Origin: Pseudomonadota bacterium
GTDB lineage: Bacteria > Pseudomonadota > Gammaproteobacteria > Burkholderiales > Burkholderiaceae_C
DNA length: 53,872 nt
Reading direction: 5' to 3'
NCBI GenBank assembly: GCA_963205115.1
Contig: CAUJHV010000066.1
Span: forward strand, 1-53,872
The position numbers were made by a program, and so were the translations under genes. The notes beneath the pieces were generated by a model. The model searched no databases. It was given only the letters and a program-made list of their open reading frames with translations, and was not told the origin of the DNA. Positions 1-8,166 of this stretch are shown in pieces. Numbering within the stretch: position 1 is the first letter of the stretch; the number at the start of each line of letters is the position of its first letter.

Positions 1-591
1 GATCAGCGGGTCAATCTTGCCGTCCTTGGCGAGCTGGTTGAGGTTCTGCGTGAACTGCTCCAGCGGCGAGGCCTTTTCGGATTTTTCGCTGACCTCCTCG
101 CTTTCGCCGGGGCTGGCCTGACCCTCGGCGGGCTTGCTGGCTTCCGGGGTGTCGGTCTTGCGGATGCCGTGGGCGATGAAGTTGACCACGTCCAGGCGCG
201 TGACGCCCTGCTGGTGCAGGTAGTAGACGGCGTGCGAATCCTTCTCGCCGAAGATCGCCACCAGCACGTTCGCGCCGGTGACTTCCTTCTTGCCGCTGCC
301 CGTGGACTGCACGTGCATGATGGCGCGCTGGATGACACGCTGGAAACCCAGGGTCGGCTGGGTGTCGACCTCGTCGGTCCCGCTGACAGTGGGCGTGTTT
401 TCCTTGATGAAGGTCGACAGGCTCTTGCGCAGGTCCTCGATATTGGCCGCGCAGGCCCGCAACACTTCGGCGGCGGACGGGTTATCCAGGAGCGCCAGCA
501 ACAGGTGCTCCACAGTGATGAACTCGTGCCGCTGCTGGCGTGCTTCGACGAACGCCATGTGCAGGCTGACTTCAAGTTCTTGCGCAATCAT
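1..591 (-). CDS. clpA: ATP-dependent Clp protease ATP-binding subunit ClpA, N-terminal part (cut by window edge)
   Basis: ClpA is the hexameric AAA+ unfoldase that feeds substrates, including N-degron proteins handed over by ClpS, into the ClpP protease in the cytoplasm. Only the first 197 codons are present. They encode the Clp N domain, two pseudo-repeats that begin MIAQELEVSLHMAFVEA and include the EHLLLALL helix, followed by an acidic linker rich in Glu, Ser and Pro (about residues 150-175) and the lead-in to the first AAA module (GKIDPLI). The ATPase modules lie outside the window. The start ATG overlaps the clpS stop codon by 4 bp (ATGA), so the two genes are translationally coupled, as is usual for this pair. 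Confidence 0.95.
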   Translation of the reverse strand, partial: MIAQELEVSLHMAFVEARQQRHEFITVEHLLLALLDNPSAAEVLRACAANIEDLRKSLSTFIKENTPTVSGTDEVDTQPTLGFQRVIQRAIMHVQSTGSGKKEVTGANVLVAIFGEKDSHAVYYLHQQGVTRLDVVNFIAHGIRKTDTPEASKPAEGQASPGESEEVSEKSEKASPLEQFTQNLNQLAKDGKIDPLI

Positions 592-944
592 GCGGCCTCC
601 ATAATGCATTGCAGCGGGTGCTGGTCGCGACGCGCTGCGGCGAGCACGAGTTCGACCTTGGTAGCCGCGACATCCTTGGTGTACACACCGCAGACGCCTC
701 GACCTTCATGGTGGATCTTCAGCATGATCATCGTCGCAGTTTCGAGATCGTGCCGGAAGTATTGCTGAAGCACCCGGATGACGAATTCCATCGGGGTGAA
801 ATCGTCGTTCAACATCACGACACGGTACAGGGCAGGCGGCTTGGTGCGCTGCTCCTGTCGTTCGGCGATGACCGCGCCCTGGCCTTCGCCGGGCGGTTCG
901 GGCGGTCCCGACGGCGGGTTGGGTTCAGCGGGTTCGGAAGCCAT
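588..944 (-). CDS. clpS: ATP-dependent Clp protease adaptor ClpS
   Basis: ClpS recognises N-end-rule substrates and delivers them to ClpA. The 118-residue product has a disordered Pro/Glu-rich N-terminus (about residues 1-36) and then the ClpS fold. The fold includes the NDDFTPMEFV binding-pocket segment (46-55), the paired histidines of KIHHEG (78-79) and CGVYTKDVA near residue 85. The ATG at 944 was chosen because longer in-frame versions add a low-complexity Arg/Gly stretch unlike the family. No Shine-Dalgarno is visible. Instead, a TATAGA hexamer lies just upstream, so the message may be leaderless. The gene is followed directly by clpA. Confidence 0.95.
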   Translation of the reverse strand: MASEPAEPNPPSGPPEPPGEGQGAVIAERQEQRTKPPALYRVVMLNDDFTPMEFVIRVLQQYFRHDLETATMIMLKIHHEGRGVCGVYTKDVAATKVELVLAAARRDQHPLQCIMEAA

Positions 945-951
945 GCGCAAT

Positions 952-957
952 TCTATA
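952..957 (-). promoter_or_regulatory. Putative -10 element of clpS (leaderless arrangement)
   Basis: On the minus strand TATAGA ends 7 nt before the ATG at 944. With standard spacing, transcription would begin 1 nt before the start codon. No convincing -35 box and no ribosome binding site are seen. Confidence 0.4.
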
Positions 958-1138
958 GACTGGGCGCGACAACCCGCTGCCGTGAGGTAACCGGTCAACC
1001 GTGCCCAGATGCACGCGTGAGCGCCATGCCGGTGAGAGTCCCACCTGCCTGCGGGGGTTCCTCGCGGGGCCAGAAATACACCATCGATTCCCCCTTGCTC
1101 CGGCCTGGCTCGCCGCCGGCCCCAAAATCCGAGCCGCC

Positions 1139-1582
1139 ATGAACCCGAACCCGAAGCACCCGAAACCCCACGCCCACGACGACCCGCGCTACCCGGTGCG
1201 GCGAAGCGACGCCGAATGGCGCGCACAGCTGGATCCGATGCAGTACCAGGTCGCCCGACACGCCGCCACCGAGCGCGCGTTCACGGGCCGCTACTGGGAT
1301 CATTTCGACGCGGGGGTCTATCACTGCGTGGGCTGTGGCGAGCCCTTGTTCCGCTCCGATGCCAAGTTCGACGCCGGTTGCGGATGGCCCAGCTACTTCG
1401 AGCCGGTGACCGCCACGGCCATTGAGCGCGTGCGCGACGACAGCCACGGCATGACGCGCATCGAGGTCCGCTGCACCCGCTGCGGCACGCACCTGGGCCA
1501 CGTCTTTCCGGACGGGCCGCAGCCGACAGGGGACCGCTACTGCATCAATTCGGCAGCGATCGCCTTCGAACCCGGGAAGTGA
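1139..1582 (+). CDS. msrB: Peptide-methionine (R)-S-oxide reductase MsrB
   Basis: MsrB reduces methionine-R-sulfoxide in oxidised proteins. The 147-residue product has the full SelR domain: zinc-binding CVGC (Cys63/Cys66) and CTRC (Cys112/Cys115), the GCGWPSYF segment around residue 80, and the catalytic RYCINS motif with Cys135 near the C-terminus. There is no signal peptide, so the protein is probably cytoplasmic. The ATG at 1139 gives the normal family length; the open frame extends upstream but that part has no conserved sequence. A CAAAAT hexamer at 1123-1128 could place transcription about 4 nt before the start. The neighbour yciB follows 52 bp downstream on the same strand. Confidence 0.95.
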   Translation: MNPNPKHPKPHAHDDPRYPVRRSDAEWRAQLDPMQYQVARHAATERAFTGRYWDHFDAGVYHCVGCGEPLFRSDAKFDAGCGWPSYFEPVTATAIERVRDDSHGMTRIEVRCTRCGTHLGHVFPDGPQPTGDRYCINSAAIAFEPGK

Positions 1583-1634
1583 TGGCGGCACAATGGGGGC
1601 GTGATCCTTCGACGCCCCTGATGCCATCCCACGG

Positions 1635-2285
1635 ATGAAACTGCTTTTCGATTTCCTGCCCATCATCCTGTTCTTCGCGGCCTTCAAGTACGCGGATGGG
1701 CACAAGGAATGGGCCGCCGATTTCGCGACGGCCTACTTTGGCAGCGTCGTCTCCGGCGGTCGGGTCGGTCCGGACGAGGCGCCGGTGTTGCTGGCCACGG
1801 CAGTGGTCATCGCGGCAACGATCGCGCAAGTCCTGATTTTGAAACTGCGCGGGCGCAAGGTCGACACGATGCTCTGGGTCAGCTTGGTCCTGGTGGTCGT
1901 GCTGGGCGGCCTGACGATCTACCTGCGCAGCGAGACCTTCATCAAATGGAAACCCAGCATCCTTTACTGGGTGATGGGCATCGCGTTCTGGCTGAGCCCC
2001 CTGCTGTTCCAGCGGAATCTGCTGAAGGCCCTGCTGGGCGAACAACTCGATTTGCCCGCGCGTATCTGGCACCGCCTGAATTTCGCCTGGGTGGCGTTTT
2101 TCGGCATCATGGGCTTTCTCAATCTTGGCGTGGCCTACTATTTCAGTACCGCCACCTGGGTCAATTTCAAGCTCTTCGGCGCGATGGGCCTGATGGTGCT
2201 GTTCACGCTGGCTCAGGGGCTCTATCTGAGCCGCCATCTGAAAAACGATGCGGACCCGGTCGGCCCGCCCAGCGGCCAGCCATGA
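1635..2285 (+). CDS. yciB: Inner membrane septation protein A (YciB/IspZ family)
   Basis: This small polytopic inner-membrane protein is linked in other bacteria to cell envelope integrity and septation; its biochemical role is not settled. The 216 residues contain about five hydrophobic segments and begin with the family's MKLLFDFLPIILFFAAFK signature, where a helix is followed by a Lys and then YADG. Near residues 144-165 is the conserved RIWHRLNFAWVAFF helix. The gene overlaps bolA by 4 bp (ATGA at 2282-2285), suggesting translational coupling. The length and start match the family. Confidence 0.93.
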   Translation: MKLLFDFLPIILFFAAFKYADGHKEWAADFATAYFGSVVSGGRVGPDEAPVLLATAVVIAATIAQVLILKLRGRKVDTMLWVSLVLVVVLGGLTIYLRSETFIKWKPSILYWVMGIAFWLSPLLFQRNLLKALLGEQLDLPARIWHRLNFAWVAFFGIMGFLNLGVAYYFSTATWVNFKLFGAMGLMVLFTLAQGLYLSRHLKNDADPVGPPSGQP

Positions 2286-2566
2286 GCCATCCGACACCGG
2301 CCGGCGTCGACGCCCACGAGATCGAAGCCGCCTTGCGCGCCGCGTTCGACCCGGCCGAATTGCAGGTGCAGGACGACAGCCATCTGCACGCCGGGCACGA
2401 AGGCGCGCGCCAGGGCCGGCACTTCCGTGTCGCCGTTCGCAGCGTGCGGTTCCTCGGGCTGTCTCGGGTGGCCCGCCATCGCCTCGTTTATGATTCGTTG
2501 GCTGCCCTCATTCCGATGGGCATCCACGCCCTGGCCATCGAAGCCCGCACGCCCGACGAAGACTGA
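2282..2566 (+). CDS. BolA family protein
   Basis: BolA-type proteins partner with monothiol glutaredoxins and act in iron-sulfur handling or transcription control. The 94-residue product carries the family pattern: an N-terminal helix (EIEAALRAAFDPAEL), the DDSHLHAGHEG loop, then FRVAVRS, and the RVARHRLVYDSLAAL helix with a conserved His, ending GIHALAIEARTP. The start codon lies within the yciB stop (ATGA), so expression should follow yciB. The yciB-bolA-ppiC order is common in betaproteobacteria. It could equally be called BolA or an IbaG-like paralogue; sequence reading alone does not separate them. Confidence 0.85.
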   Translation: MSHPTPAGVDAHEIEAALRAAFDPAELQVQDDSHLHAGHEGARQGRHFRVAVRSVRFLGLSRVARHRLVYDSLAALIPMGIHALAIEARTPDED

Positions 2567-2647
2567 AAGTCCGCTCGTGCCGCGCACGGCGACCCGTCCA
2601 AACCCGGCGGGTAGCGAAGTCCACTCCTCTGGAAAGCACGTCCCCGC

Positions 2648-3454
2648 ATGAAACGATCCCCTCTCCTGGCCCGCACGCTCGTGGCCGCGACCCTGGTCCT
2701 GCCTCTGGCAGTGATGGCCCAAAACCTGGCCATCGTCAACGGCAAGGCGGTTCCCAAGGCACGCGTCGACACGCTGCTGAAGCAGGTCGCCCGCCCGGGC
2801 CAGCCCATGCCGCCGGGTGCCGATCAGCAGGCCCGCGACCAAGTCGTGCTGCGCGAGATCTTCTCGCAGGAAGCCGAGCGTCGGGGCCTGGGCGCCAGCG
2901 CCGATTACCGCGCCAAGATGGAACTGGCCCGCCAGAGCATCCTGATCGGCGAACTGTTCGAAGACTATCGGCGCAAGAACCCGGTGGGCGACGACCTGGC
3001 CAAGGCGGAGTACGACAAGTTCAAGGCCCAATCGGCGGGCACGGAGTACCGCGCGCGGCACATCCTCGTCGAGAAGGAAGATGAAGCCAAGGCACTGATC
3101 GCGCAGATCAAGGGTGGCGCCAAGTTCGACGAACTGGCCAAGAAGCACTCCAAGGACCCCGGCTCCGGTGAGCGCGGCGGCGATCTGGACTTCGCCAAGG
3201 CCGATTCATACGTACCGGAGTTCGGCCAGGCGATGGCCAAGCTGCAGAAGGGTGAAATGACCGAGGCGCCGGTGAAGAGCCAGTTCGGCTGGCACATCAT
3301 CAAGCTCGAGGACACCCGCGAAGCGGCCTTCCCGGGCTTCGACGAGGTCAAGGACCAGATCAAGCAACGCCTGGAACAAAGCAAGCTGCAGGAATTCCAG
3401 GAAAGCCTGCGCAAGGCAGCCAAGACCGACTACAAGTTCGGCGGCCAGCCCTGA
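2648..3454 (+). CDS. Periplasmic peptidyl-prolyl cis-trans isomerase, PpiC/parvulin type
   Basis: This is a parvulin-family prolyl isomerase that helps fold exported proteins. The 268-residue product begins with a clear Sec signal (two basic residues, then a hydrophobic stretch to about residue 23, with likely cleavage at AVMA|QN). A SurA-like helical region follows. The parvulin domain spans about residues 135-232: YRARHILVEKEDEA, then GSGERGGDLDFAKAD, then KSQFGWHIIKLED. The C-terminal tail is Lys/Gln-rich. The gene lies 81 bp after bolA on the same strand and is followed by a strong hairpin. Confidence 0.9.
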   Translation: MKRSPLLARTLVAATLVLPLAVMAQNLAIVNGKAVPKARVDTLLKQVARPGQPMPPGADQQARDQVVLREIFSQEAERRGLGASADYRAKMELARQSILIGELFEDYRRKNPVGDDLAKAEYDKFKAQSAGTEYRARHILVEKEDEAKALIAQIKGGAKFDELAKKHSKDPGSGERGGDLDFAKADSYVPEFGQAMAKLQKGEMTEAPVKSQFGWHIIKLEDTREAAFPGFDEVKDQIKQRLEQSKLQEFQESLRKAAKTDYKFGGQP

Positions 3455-3463
3455 TGGCGGTGA

Positions 3464-3490
3464 AGGCGCGACCTGTCACGGGTCGCGCCT
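3464..3490. terminator. Hairpin between convergent ppiC and the downstream minus-strand gene
   Basis: GGCGCGACC at 3465-3473 pairs perfectly with GGTCGCGCC at 3481-3489 around a 7-nt loop, and one more A-T pair closes the base. It sits in the 58-bp gap between two converging genes, where it could end transcription from either side. No T-run follows, so it may need Rho or act only as a 3' end stabiliser. Confidence 0.5.
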
Positions 3491-3512
3491 GCTGGGTGCG
3501 CGCGACGTGCGC

Positions 3513-4154
3513 TCAGCGCGGGTAGCTGTTGGCGGTACCGAGCTTTCGCCAGGCCAGCAGGCCGTTCAGACCGATGATGGCCAGGACCTGGGTACCCAGG
3601 TCCGTTCGCGATCCTTGCTCACGCGAACGCTGGCCCGCCAGCGACGACAACGCCGAAGCACCGCGCGCAATGGGTTCCAGCCGGGCGTCGGTAAACAGCT
3701 GGTCCAGGTCGCCAGCCGTCGCCAGCAATTCCGTGGCAGCGCCATACCCGGCGTGCATGAACAGTTTCTGGCGCGTATCGGGGTGGTAGGCCTCGATCTG
3801 GCTGGATTCCAGACGGATGGCGCCCCGCCCGGGGACAGGAACCTGATCGCCGAAGGTTGACAGCACCGGCGCCTGAGGCGCCCTCGCCGCCGCGGCCCAG
3901 CCCATCTGTGCGGTCAAACGGTCCCACTGCGCTTCAACCGTCATGGAGGCCGGCTTGTCCAGCTCCGCGGCACGGGCTGCAAACGCGTCTGACGCTGCCG
4001 CCTGCCGCGGGAACGCCGGCCCGGTTTGGGCTGTCACACCGATGCACACGCCGCCTGCCACGATCAGCCCACAACCGGCACGAACGGCAAAGTAGCGCCA
4101 GGACTTGCTGGCAGCGACGGTCGACACGCTGGACACCCCTGACCCTCCCCGCAT
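3513..4154 (-). CDS. Hypothetical protein with N- and C-terminal hydrophobic segments
   Basis: I do not recognise this 213-residue protein. It has a basic N-terminus, then a hydrophobic segment at about residues 26-42 (CGLIVAGGVCIGVTA) that could be a signal or membrane anchor. The middle is an Ala-rich soluble part containing DQVPVPGRGAIRLESS and RQKLFMHAGYGAATELL. Near the C-terminus is a second short hydrophobic stretch (QVLAIIGLNGLLAW) followed by basic residues. That layout suggests a periplasmic domain held at the inner membrane. The ATG at 4154 has only a weak upstream signal; a GTG 18 nt downstream (4136) has a better GGGAGG Shine-Dalgarno and may be the true start. The gene stands alone, converging on ppiC. 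Confidence 0.6.
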   Translation of the reverse strand: MRGGSGVSSVSTVAASKSWRYFAVRAGCGLIVAGGVCIGVTAQTGPAFPRQAAASDAFAARAAELDKPASMTVEAQWDRLTAQMGWAAAARAPQAPVLSTFGDQVPVPGRGAIRLESSQIEAYHPDTRQKLFMHAGYGAATELLATAGDLDQLFTDARLEPIARGASALSSLAGQRSREQGSRTDLGTQVLAIIGLNGLLAWRKLGTANSYPR

Positions 4155-4314
4155 CCCGCCGTGATTGCGGCCGGACTATGGGAACAATGTCACAGAGGGG
4201 CCCCGGGGCGTCCATCCCCAGCTTGATAGCGCCGGGTCACCCGCCGCTCAGCGAATCAAAGCTTCCCGCTGGTGCGTGCGCCAGCCGAAGCAACAAAACC
4301 GGCACGGGCCGCGG

Positions 4315-4348
4315 GCATAAAGACAAACGGGCCGCGCAAGCGGCCCGT
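4315..4348 (-). terminator. Rho-independent terminator of prpE
   Basis: ACGGGCCGC (4327-4335) pairs perfectly with GCGGCCCGT (4340-4348) across a 4-nt loop. On the minus strand the stem is followed by TTTGTCTTTAT. It lies 30 bp after the prpE stop codon. The same AAGACAAACGGG string (plus strand) recurs in the terminator after ftsH near 47483. Confidence 0.85.
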
Positions 4349-4377
4349 CATCCGGTAGGACTGGATCCGCGTCGCGG

Positions 4378-6288
4378 TCAGGCTGCCGGCGCCACCAGAT
4401 CCTTGATCTGTTGCAGCGCGGTCGGGTCCTCGATCGTCGTCAGGTCGCCCGGATCACGCAGCTCGCACACCGCCTGGATGGCGCGGCGCAGCAGCTTGCC
4501 CGACCGCGTCTTGGGCAGCACGGACACAAAGCGCACCCGCGCGGGCCGCGCCACGGCGCCGAGCTGGCTATCGACCAGCTTCATGATCTCGCCTTCGAGC
4601 TTCAGCGCATCGGCATCGCTGGCTGCCTTGGACGGGTCCTTGAGCACCGCGAAAGCCATCGCGACCTGGCCCTTGAGGTTGTCGGCCACACCCACCACCG
4701 CCACTTCGGCAACGTTCGGGTGGCTGGAGATGCTCTCCTCGATCTCGCGCGTGCCCAACCGGTGGCCGGCCACGTTGATCACGTCGTCCGTGCGGCCGAG
4801 GATGAAGATGTAGCCGTCTTCGTCGCGGATGCCCCAATCGAAGGTGCTGTAGATCAGCTTGCCCGGAATGCTGCTCCAGTAGGTCTTGACGAAGCGCGCG
4901 TCGTCGCGCCAGACCGTCTGCATGCAGCCGGGCGGCAGCGGGCCTTCGATGGCGACCACGCCCTTCTGGTTGGCACCCTTGAGCTCTTCGCCGGTGCTTT
5001 CGTCGATCAGCTTGACGTCGTAGCCGTAGACCGCCTTGCCGGGTGAGCCGAACTTGCTGGGCAGCTGCTCCACGCCGTTGCACAGGCTCAAGATCGGCCA
5101 ACCGGTCTCGGTCTGCCAGTAGTTGTCGATGATGGGGCGGCCCAGCGCATCGGAAATCCACTTCGCGGTCGGCTCGTCCAGCGGTTCGCCGGCCAGGAAC
5201 AGCGCCCGCAGGCTGGACAGATCGTGCTTGGTCAGCGCCGCCGGATCCTGCTTCTTCAGCACACGCACGGCCGTGGGCGCACTGAACATCGAGGTCACCT
5301 TGTACTTCTCGACCAGGCTCCACCACACCGCGGCGTCGGGACGCGTGGGCAGGCCTTCGTACATGATCGTGGCCATGCCGGCGATCAGCGGGCCGTAGAT
5401 GATGTAGCTGTGGCCGACGACCCAGCCGATGTCGCTGGTGGAGAAATAGGCCTCCCCGGGCTTGCCCAGGTAGATGTGCTTCATGCTGGCGGCCAGCGCG
5501 ACGGCATAACCGCCGGTGTCGCGCTGCACGCCCTTGGGCTTGCCGGTGGTGCCGCTGGTGTACAGCGTGTAGCTCGGGTGCGTGGCATCGACCCAGGCGC
5601 AAGGCACCTTGGCGTTCATGTGCTGCTCGCGCAGGGCGCCGTACTCGACGTCTCGACCTTCGGTCATGGGCATGGGCGCGAGGCCGCGATTGACCATCAG
5701 CACCTTGGCCGGCTTGTGCTCGGCCAGGCGGATCGCCTCGTCCAGCAGGCCCTTGTAGGGCACGCCCTTGCCACCGCGGCTGCCGGCGTCGGCACTGACG
5801 ATGACCGTGGGCTGCGAGTCGTCGATGCGGCTGGCCAGGCTGACGCTGGCAAAGCCGCCGAAAACCACCGAGTGCAGCGCGCCGATGCGCGTGCAGGCCA
5901 GCATCGCGAAGGCCGCCTCGGGAATCATCGGCATGTAGACCAGGACACGGTCGCCCTGCTTGACGCCCAGCGACAGCAGGATGGCGGCCATGCGCTCGAC
6001 TTCAGCCTGCAGCTGCGAGAAGCTGTAGACGATTTCCTTGTCGACCTCGGTGGACACCCAGATCAACGCGTTGCCGTCGGGGTTCTTCGCGGCGTGGCGG
6101 TCGACCGCGTTGTGGCACAGGTTGGTCGTGCCACCGACGAACCACTTGGCAAACGGCGGGTTGCTGTAGTCGCAGACCTGCGTGAAGGGTGTCTGCCAAT
6201 CGATCAGTTCGGCTTGTTCGGCCCAGAAGGCGTCGCGGTCCTGCAGTGAGCGGCGATGAAAATCAGCGTAATTCGTTTCTTGTGCCAT
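4378..6288 (-). CDS. prpE: Propionate--CoA ligase PrpE (propionyl-CoA synthetase)
   Basis: PrpE activates propionate with ATP and CoA through an acyl-adenylate. The 636-residue length fits PrpE (about 630) better than Acs (about 650). The family-specific GGTTNLCHNAVDRH segment (about residues 52-65) points the same way. Visible motifs are the adenylation loop YTSGTTGKPKG, the acyl/aromatic region FLAGEPLDEPT, the YWQTETGWP core, and the C-terminal KTRSGKLLRR. Lys598 in the last is the catalytic lysine normally inactivated by acylation. A GGAG Shine-Dalgarno precedes the ATG. The gene lies 137 bp downstream of acuI on the same strand, a pairing that suggests a shared role in acrylate/propionate metabolism. 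Acetate or acrylate as alternative substrates cannot be excluded from sequence. Confidence 0.9.
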   Translation of the reverse strand: MAQETNYADFHRRSLQDRDAFWAEQAELIDWQTPFTQVCDYSNPPFAKWFVGGTTNLCHNAVDRHAAKNPDGNALIWVSTEVDKEIVYSFSQLQAEVERMAAILLSLGVKQGDRVLVYMPMIPEAAFAMLACTRIGALHSVVFGGFASVSLASRIDDSQPTVIVSADAGSRGGKGVPYKGLLDEAIRLAEHKPAKVLMVNRGLAPMPMTEGRDVEYGALREQHMNAKVPCAWVDATHPSYTLYTSGTTGKPKGVQRDTGGYAVALAASMKHIYLGKPGEAYFSTSDIGWVVGHSYIIYGPLIAGMATIMYEGLPTRPDAAVWWSLVEKYKVTSMFSAPTAVRVLKKQDPAALTKHDLSSLRALFLAGEPLDEPTAKWISDALGRPIIDNYWQTETGWPILSLCNGVEQLPSKFGSPGKAVYGYDVKLIDESTGEELKGANQKGVVAIEGPLPPGCMQTVWRDDARFVKTYWSSIPGKLIYSTFDWGIRDEDGYIFILGRTDDVINVAGHRLGTREIEESISSHPNVAEVAVVGVADNLKGQVAMAFAVLKDPSKAASDADALKLEGEIMKLVDSQLGAVARPARVRFVSVLPKTRSGKLLRRAIQAVCELRDPGDLTTIEDPTALQQIKDLVAPAA

Positions 6289-6381
6289 GACTGTCTCCGA
6301 GGGGAACTTCTGCGCGAGCGACTGTTACGCCACGCGCTGACGAACCCCTGACGCTGGGGTTCAGCGACCGGCTCACAGAGG

Positions 6382-6420
6382 TTTGCGCGGTCGACTGCCA
6401 GGGCAGTCCAACCACGCAAA
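6382..6420. other. Long imperfect stem-loop between acuI and prpE
   Basis: TTTGCGCGGTCGACTGCC (6382-6399) pairs with the segment ending CGCAAA at 6420, giving an imperfect stem of about 17 bp with a 2-3 nt loop. It begins 6 nt after the acuI stop. There is no T-run, so it may be a processing or stability element, or a weak attenuator between the two genes. Confidence 0.5.
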
Positions 6421-6425
6421 GCGCC

Positions 6426-7415
6426 TCAATCCAGCCGCACGACGATTCGACCGCGAACCTGCCCGGCGCGCAGGCGCGCCGCCGTTTCCTGCACCTCGTC
6501 CAGGGAGATCTCGGTGATCATGCGCTCCAGCAGCGCCGGGTCGAGATCGCGTGCCAGTCGGCTCCAGGCTTCGCGGCGCCGCGGCTGTGGGGCCATCACA
6601 CTGTCCACGCCCAGCAAGGCGACGCCGCGCAGGATGAAGGGCATCACCGTGGCCGGCAGATCGGCGCCCTGCGCCAGCCCGCATGCCGCCACGGCGCCGC
6701 CATAGCGCACCTGCGCGCAGGCATTGGCCAGCGTGTGGCTGCCGACCGCATCGACCACCGCCGCCCAGCGCTCCTTCTGCAGCGGCTTGCCGGGTGCGCC
6801 GAGTTCCGCACGGTCGATGACCGCTGAGGCGCCCAGGCCGCTGAGGTAATCCGCCTCCGACGCCTTGCCGGTGGCCGCGACCACGCGGTGCCCCAGACGA
6901 GCCAGCAAGGCCACCGCCACCGAGCCCACGCCACCCGTGGCACCCGTGACCAGCACCTCGCCGGCACCGGGAACGAGCCCATGCCGCTCCAGCGCCATCA
7001 CGCACAGCATCGCGGTATTGCCCGCCGTGCCAATCGCCATGGCCTGCCGCGGCGTGAACGCCGCCGGCAGCGGGACCAGCCAGTCGCCCTTCAGGCGCGC
7101 TTCCTGGGCCAGGCAACCCCAATGGGTTTCACCCACGCCCCAGCCGTTCAGGACGAATGCCGCGCCGGGCTTCCAATCCGGATGCTCGCTGGCCAGCACC
7201 GTGCCCGCACCGTCGATCCCCGGCACCATCGGCCAGGTCCGGACCACGGGCCCGGTGTTCGTGATCGCCAGCGCGTCCTTGTAATTCAGTGAGGAATAGG
7301 TCGGCCGGACATGCACGCTGCCGTCGGCAACGGTCGGCAACTGGCTGCTATCAAGGCTCGTGAGGCCGGCGGAAAAGCCCGAATCGGCCTTTTGCAACAA
7401 AAGTGCTCGAAACAT
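6426..7415 (-). CDS. acuI: Acrylyl-CoA reductase (NADPH), AcuI/YhdH family
   Basis: AcuI reduces acryloyl-CoA to propionyl-CoA with NADPH, which removes a toxic intermediate of acrylate, DMSP or 3-hydroxypropionate metabolism. The 329-residue medium-chain dehydrogenase has the YhdH signature SSLNYKDALAITN, the substrate-side PMVPGIDGAGTV, and the nucleotide-binding GATGGVGSVA loop. There is no structural zinc cluster. The ATG at 7415 was preferred over an upstream TTG because AGGAC sits 5-8 nt before it. It is transcribed toward prpE, whose product makes propionyl-CoA by the other route. Substrate assignment comes from family membership and context. Confidence 0.87.
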   Translation of the reverse strand: MFRALLLQKADSGFSAGLTSLDSSQLPTVADGSVHVRPTYSSLNYKDALAITNTGPVVRTWPMVPGIDGAGTVLASEHPDWKPGAAFVLNGWGVGETHWGCLAQEARLKGDWLVPLPAAFTPRQAMAIGTAGNTAMLCVMALERHGLVPGAGEVLVTGATGGVGSVAVALLARLGHRVVAATGKASEADYLSGLGASAVIDRAELGAPGKPLQKERWAAVVDAVGSHTLANACAQVRYGGAVAACGLAQGADLPATVMPFILRGVALLGVDSVMAPQPRRREAWSRLARDLDPALLERMITEISLDEVQETAARLRAGQVRGRIVVRLD

Positions 7416-7432
7416 GAGCGTCCTTTTCAAAG

Positions 7433-7462
7433 TTGACAGATGGCGGAGAACCCCCCTATTCT
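7433..7462 (+). promoter_or_regulatory. Sigma-70-like promoter for the NlpC/P60 gene
   Basis: A perfect -35 TTGACA (7433-7438) and a TATTCT -10 (7457-7462) are separated by 18 bp. The predicted transcription start, near 7469, leaves only about 3 nt before the GTG at 7472. It is one of the best -35/-10 pairs in the window. Confidence 0.6.
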
Positions 7463-7471
7463 GCGCGCCGA

Positions 7472-8104
7472 GTGACGAGCAAACCCCGATTCCTGACCGC
7501 CTTGCTGCTCTGTGCCGCGGCCTCCATGGCCGCCGCCCAGAGTCACGCGCCGGTTCCGCCGCCCGCAGAGGCCGAATCTCGCGGCGACAGCCTGCTGCGC
7601 CTGATGCTGGACAAAGGCCTGGTGCCGATCGAAGCCGCCAATCACTCGGTGGCCATGGTCATGCAGGTCAAGGACAAGGCTTCCGACCTGGTCATCTCGG
7701 CGATGAATTTCCTGGGCGTCACCTACCGCCGTGGCGGCAACAGCGCCGAAGAAGGTTTCGACTGCAGCGGCTTCGTGCGTTACATCTTCCAGAACAGCGT
7801 CGGACTGGTGCTGCCACGGCGCGCCGACGAACAGGCGCAGGCCTCCGGCCTGGCGCCGGTATCGGTCGACGACCTGAAGCCGGGCGACCTGGTGTTCTTC
7901 AACACGTTGCGGCGCGCGTTTTCGCATGTCGGCATCTACATCGGTGACGGCAAGTTCATCCATTCCCCTCGCACGGGTTCCGCCGTGCGGGTCGAGGACA
8001 TGCGCAAGGACTACTGGGTGACCCGCTTCAATGGCGGTCGTCGCGTCCAGGCCGTCCACTCCGGCGCCGAGCCAGGCACCGACGCCCCGCGCAACCCGCG
8101 CTGA
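7472..8104 (+). CDS. Exported NlpC/P60 family cysteine hydrolase
   Basis: NlpC/P60 enzymes cleave peptide bonds in peptidoglycan stems. The 210-residue product starts with a Sec signal (hydrophobic to about residue 21, cleavage likely at AAAQ). A short helical linker precedes the catalytic domain, about residues 70-190. The catalytic Cys98 lies in GFDCSGFVRY, the His152 in FSHVGIYIGDG, and a third polar residue, His164, in KFIHSP. The GTG start was chosen because it opens the signal peptide and lies just after a good promoter; there is no Shine-Dalgarno and no in-frame ATG before the signal. It is divergent from acuI. Confidence 0.88.
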   Translation: MTSKPRFLTALLLCAAASMAAAQSHAPVPPPAEAESRGDSLLRLMLDKGLVPIEAANHSVAMVMQVKDKASDLVISAMNFLGVTYRRGGNSAEEGFDCSGFVRYIFQNSVGLVLPRRADEQAQASGLAPVSVDDLKPGDLVFFNTLRRAFSHVGIYIGDGKFIHSPRTGSAVRVEDMRKDYWVTRFNGGRRVQAVHSGAEPGTDAPRNPR

Positions 8105-8152
8105 GGGTTCGCCCGATGCCCCTACGGGGCCGGATGTCGCACAGGCGCGCGG

Positions 8153-8158
8153 CACAAT
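8153..8158 (+). promoter_or_regulatory. Putative -10 element of moaA
   Basis: CACAAT ends 8 nt before the moaA ATG at 8167, placing the predicted start of transcription 2 nt upstream of the codon. No ribosome binding site is visible in this space. Confidence 0.35.
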
Positions 8159-8166
8159 GACGCGTC

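Noticed and set aside
1588..1634. Short leaderless GTG mini-ORF before yciB
   Set aside because: CACAAT at 1589-1594 predicts a start at a GTG, but the frame is only six codons and has no supporting feature.
4378..6288. Acetyl-CoA synthetase (acs) as the call for this gene
   Set aside because: Length and the GGTTNLCHNAVDRH segment fit PrpE better, and the neighbour acuI supports a C3 role.
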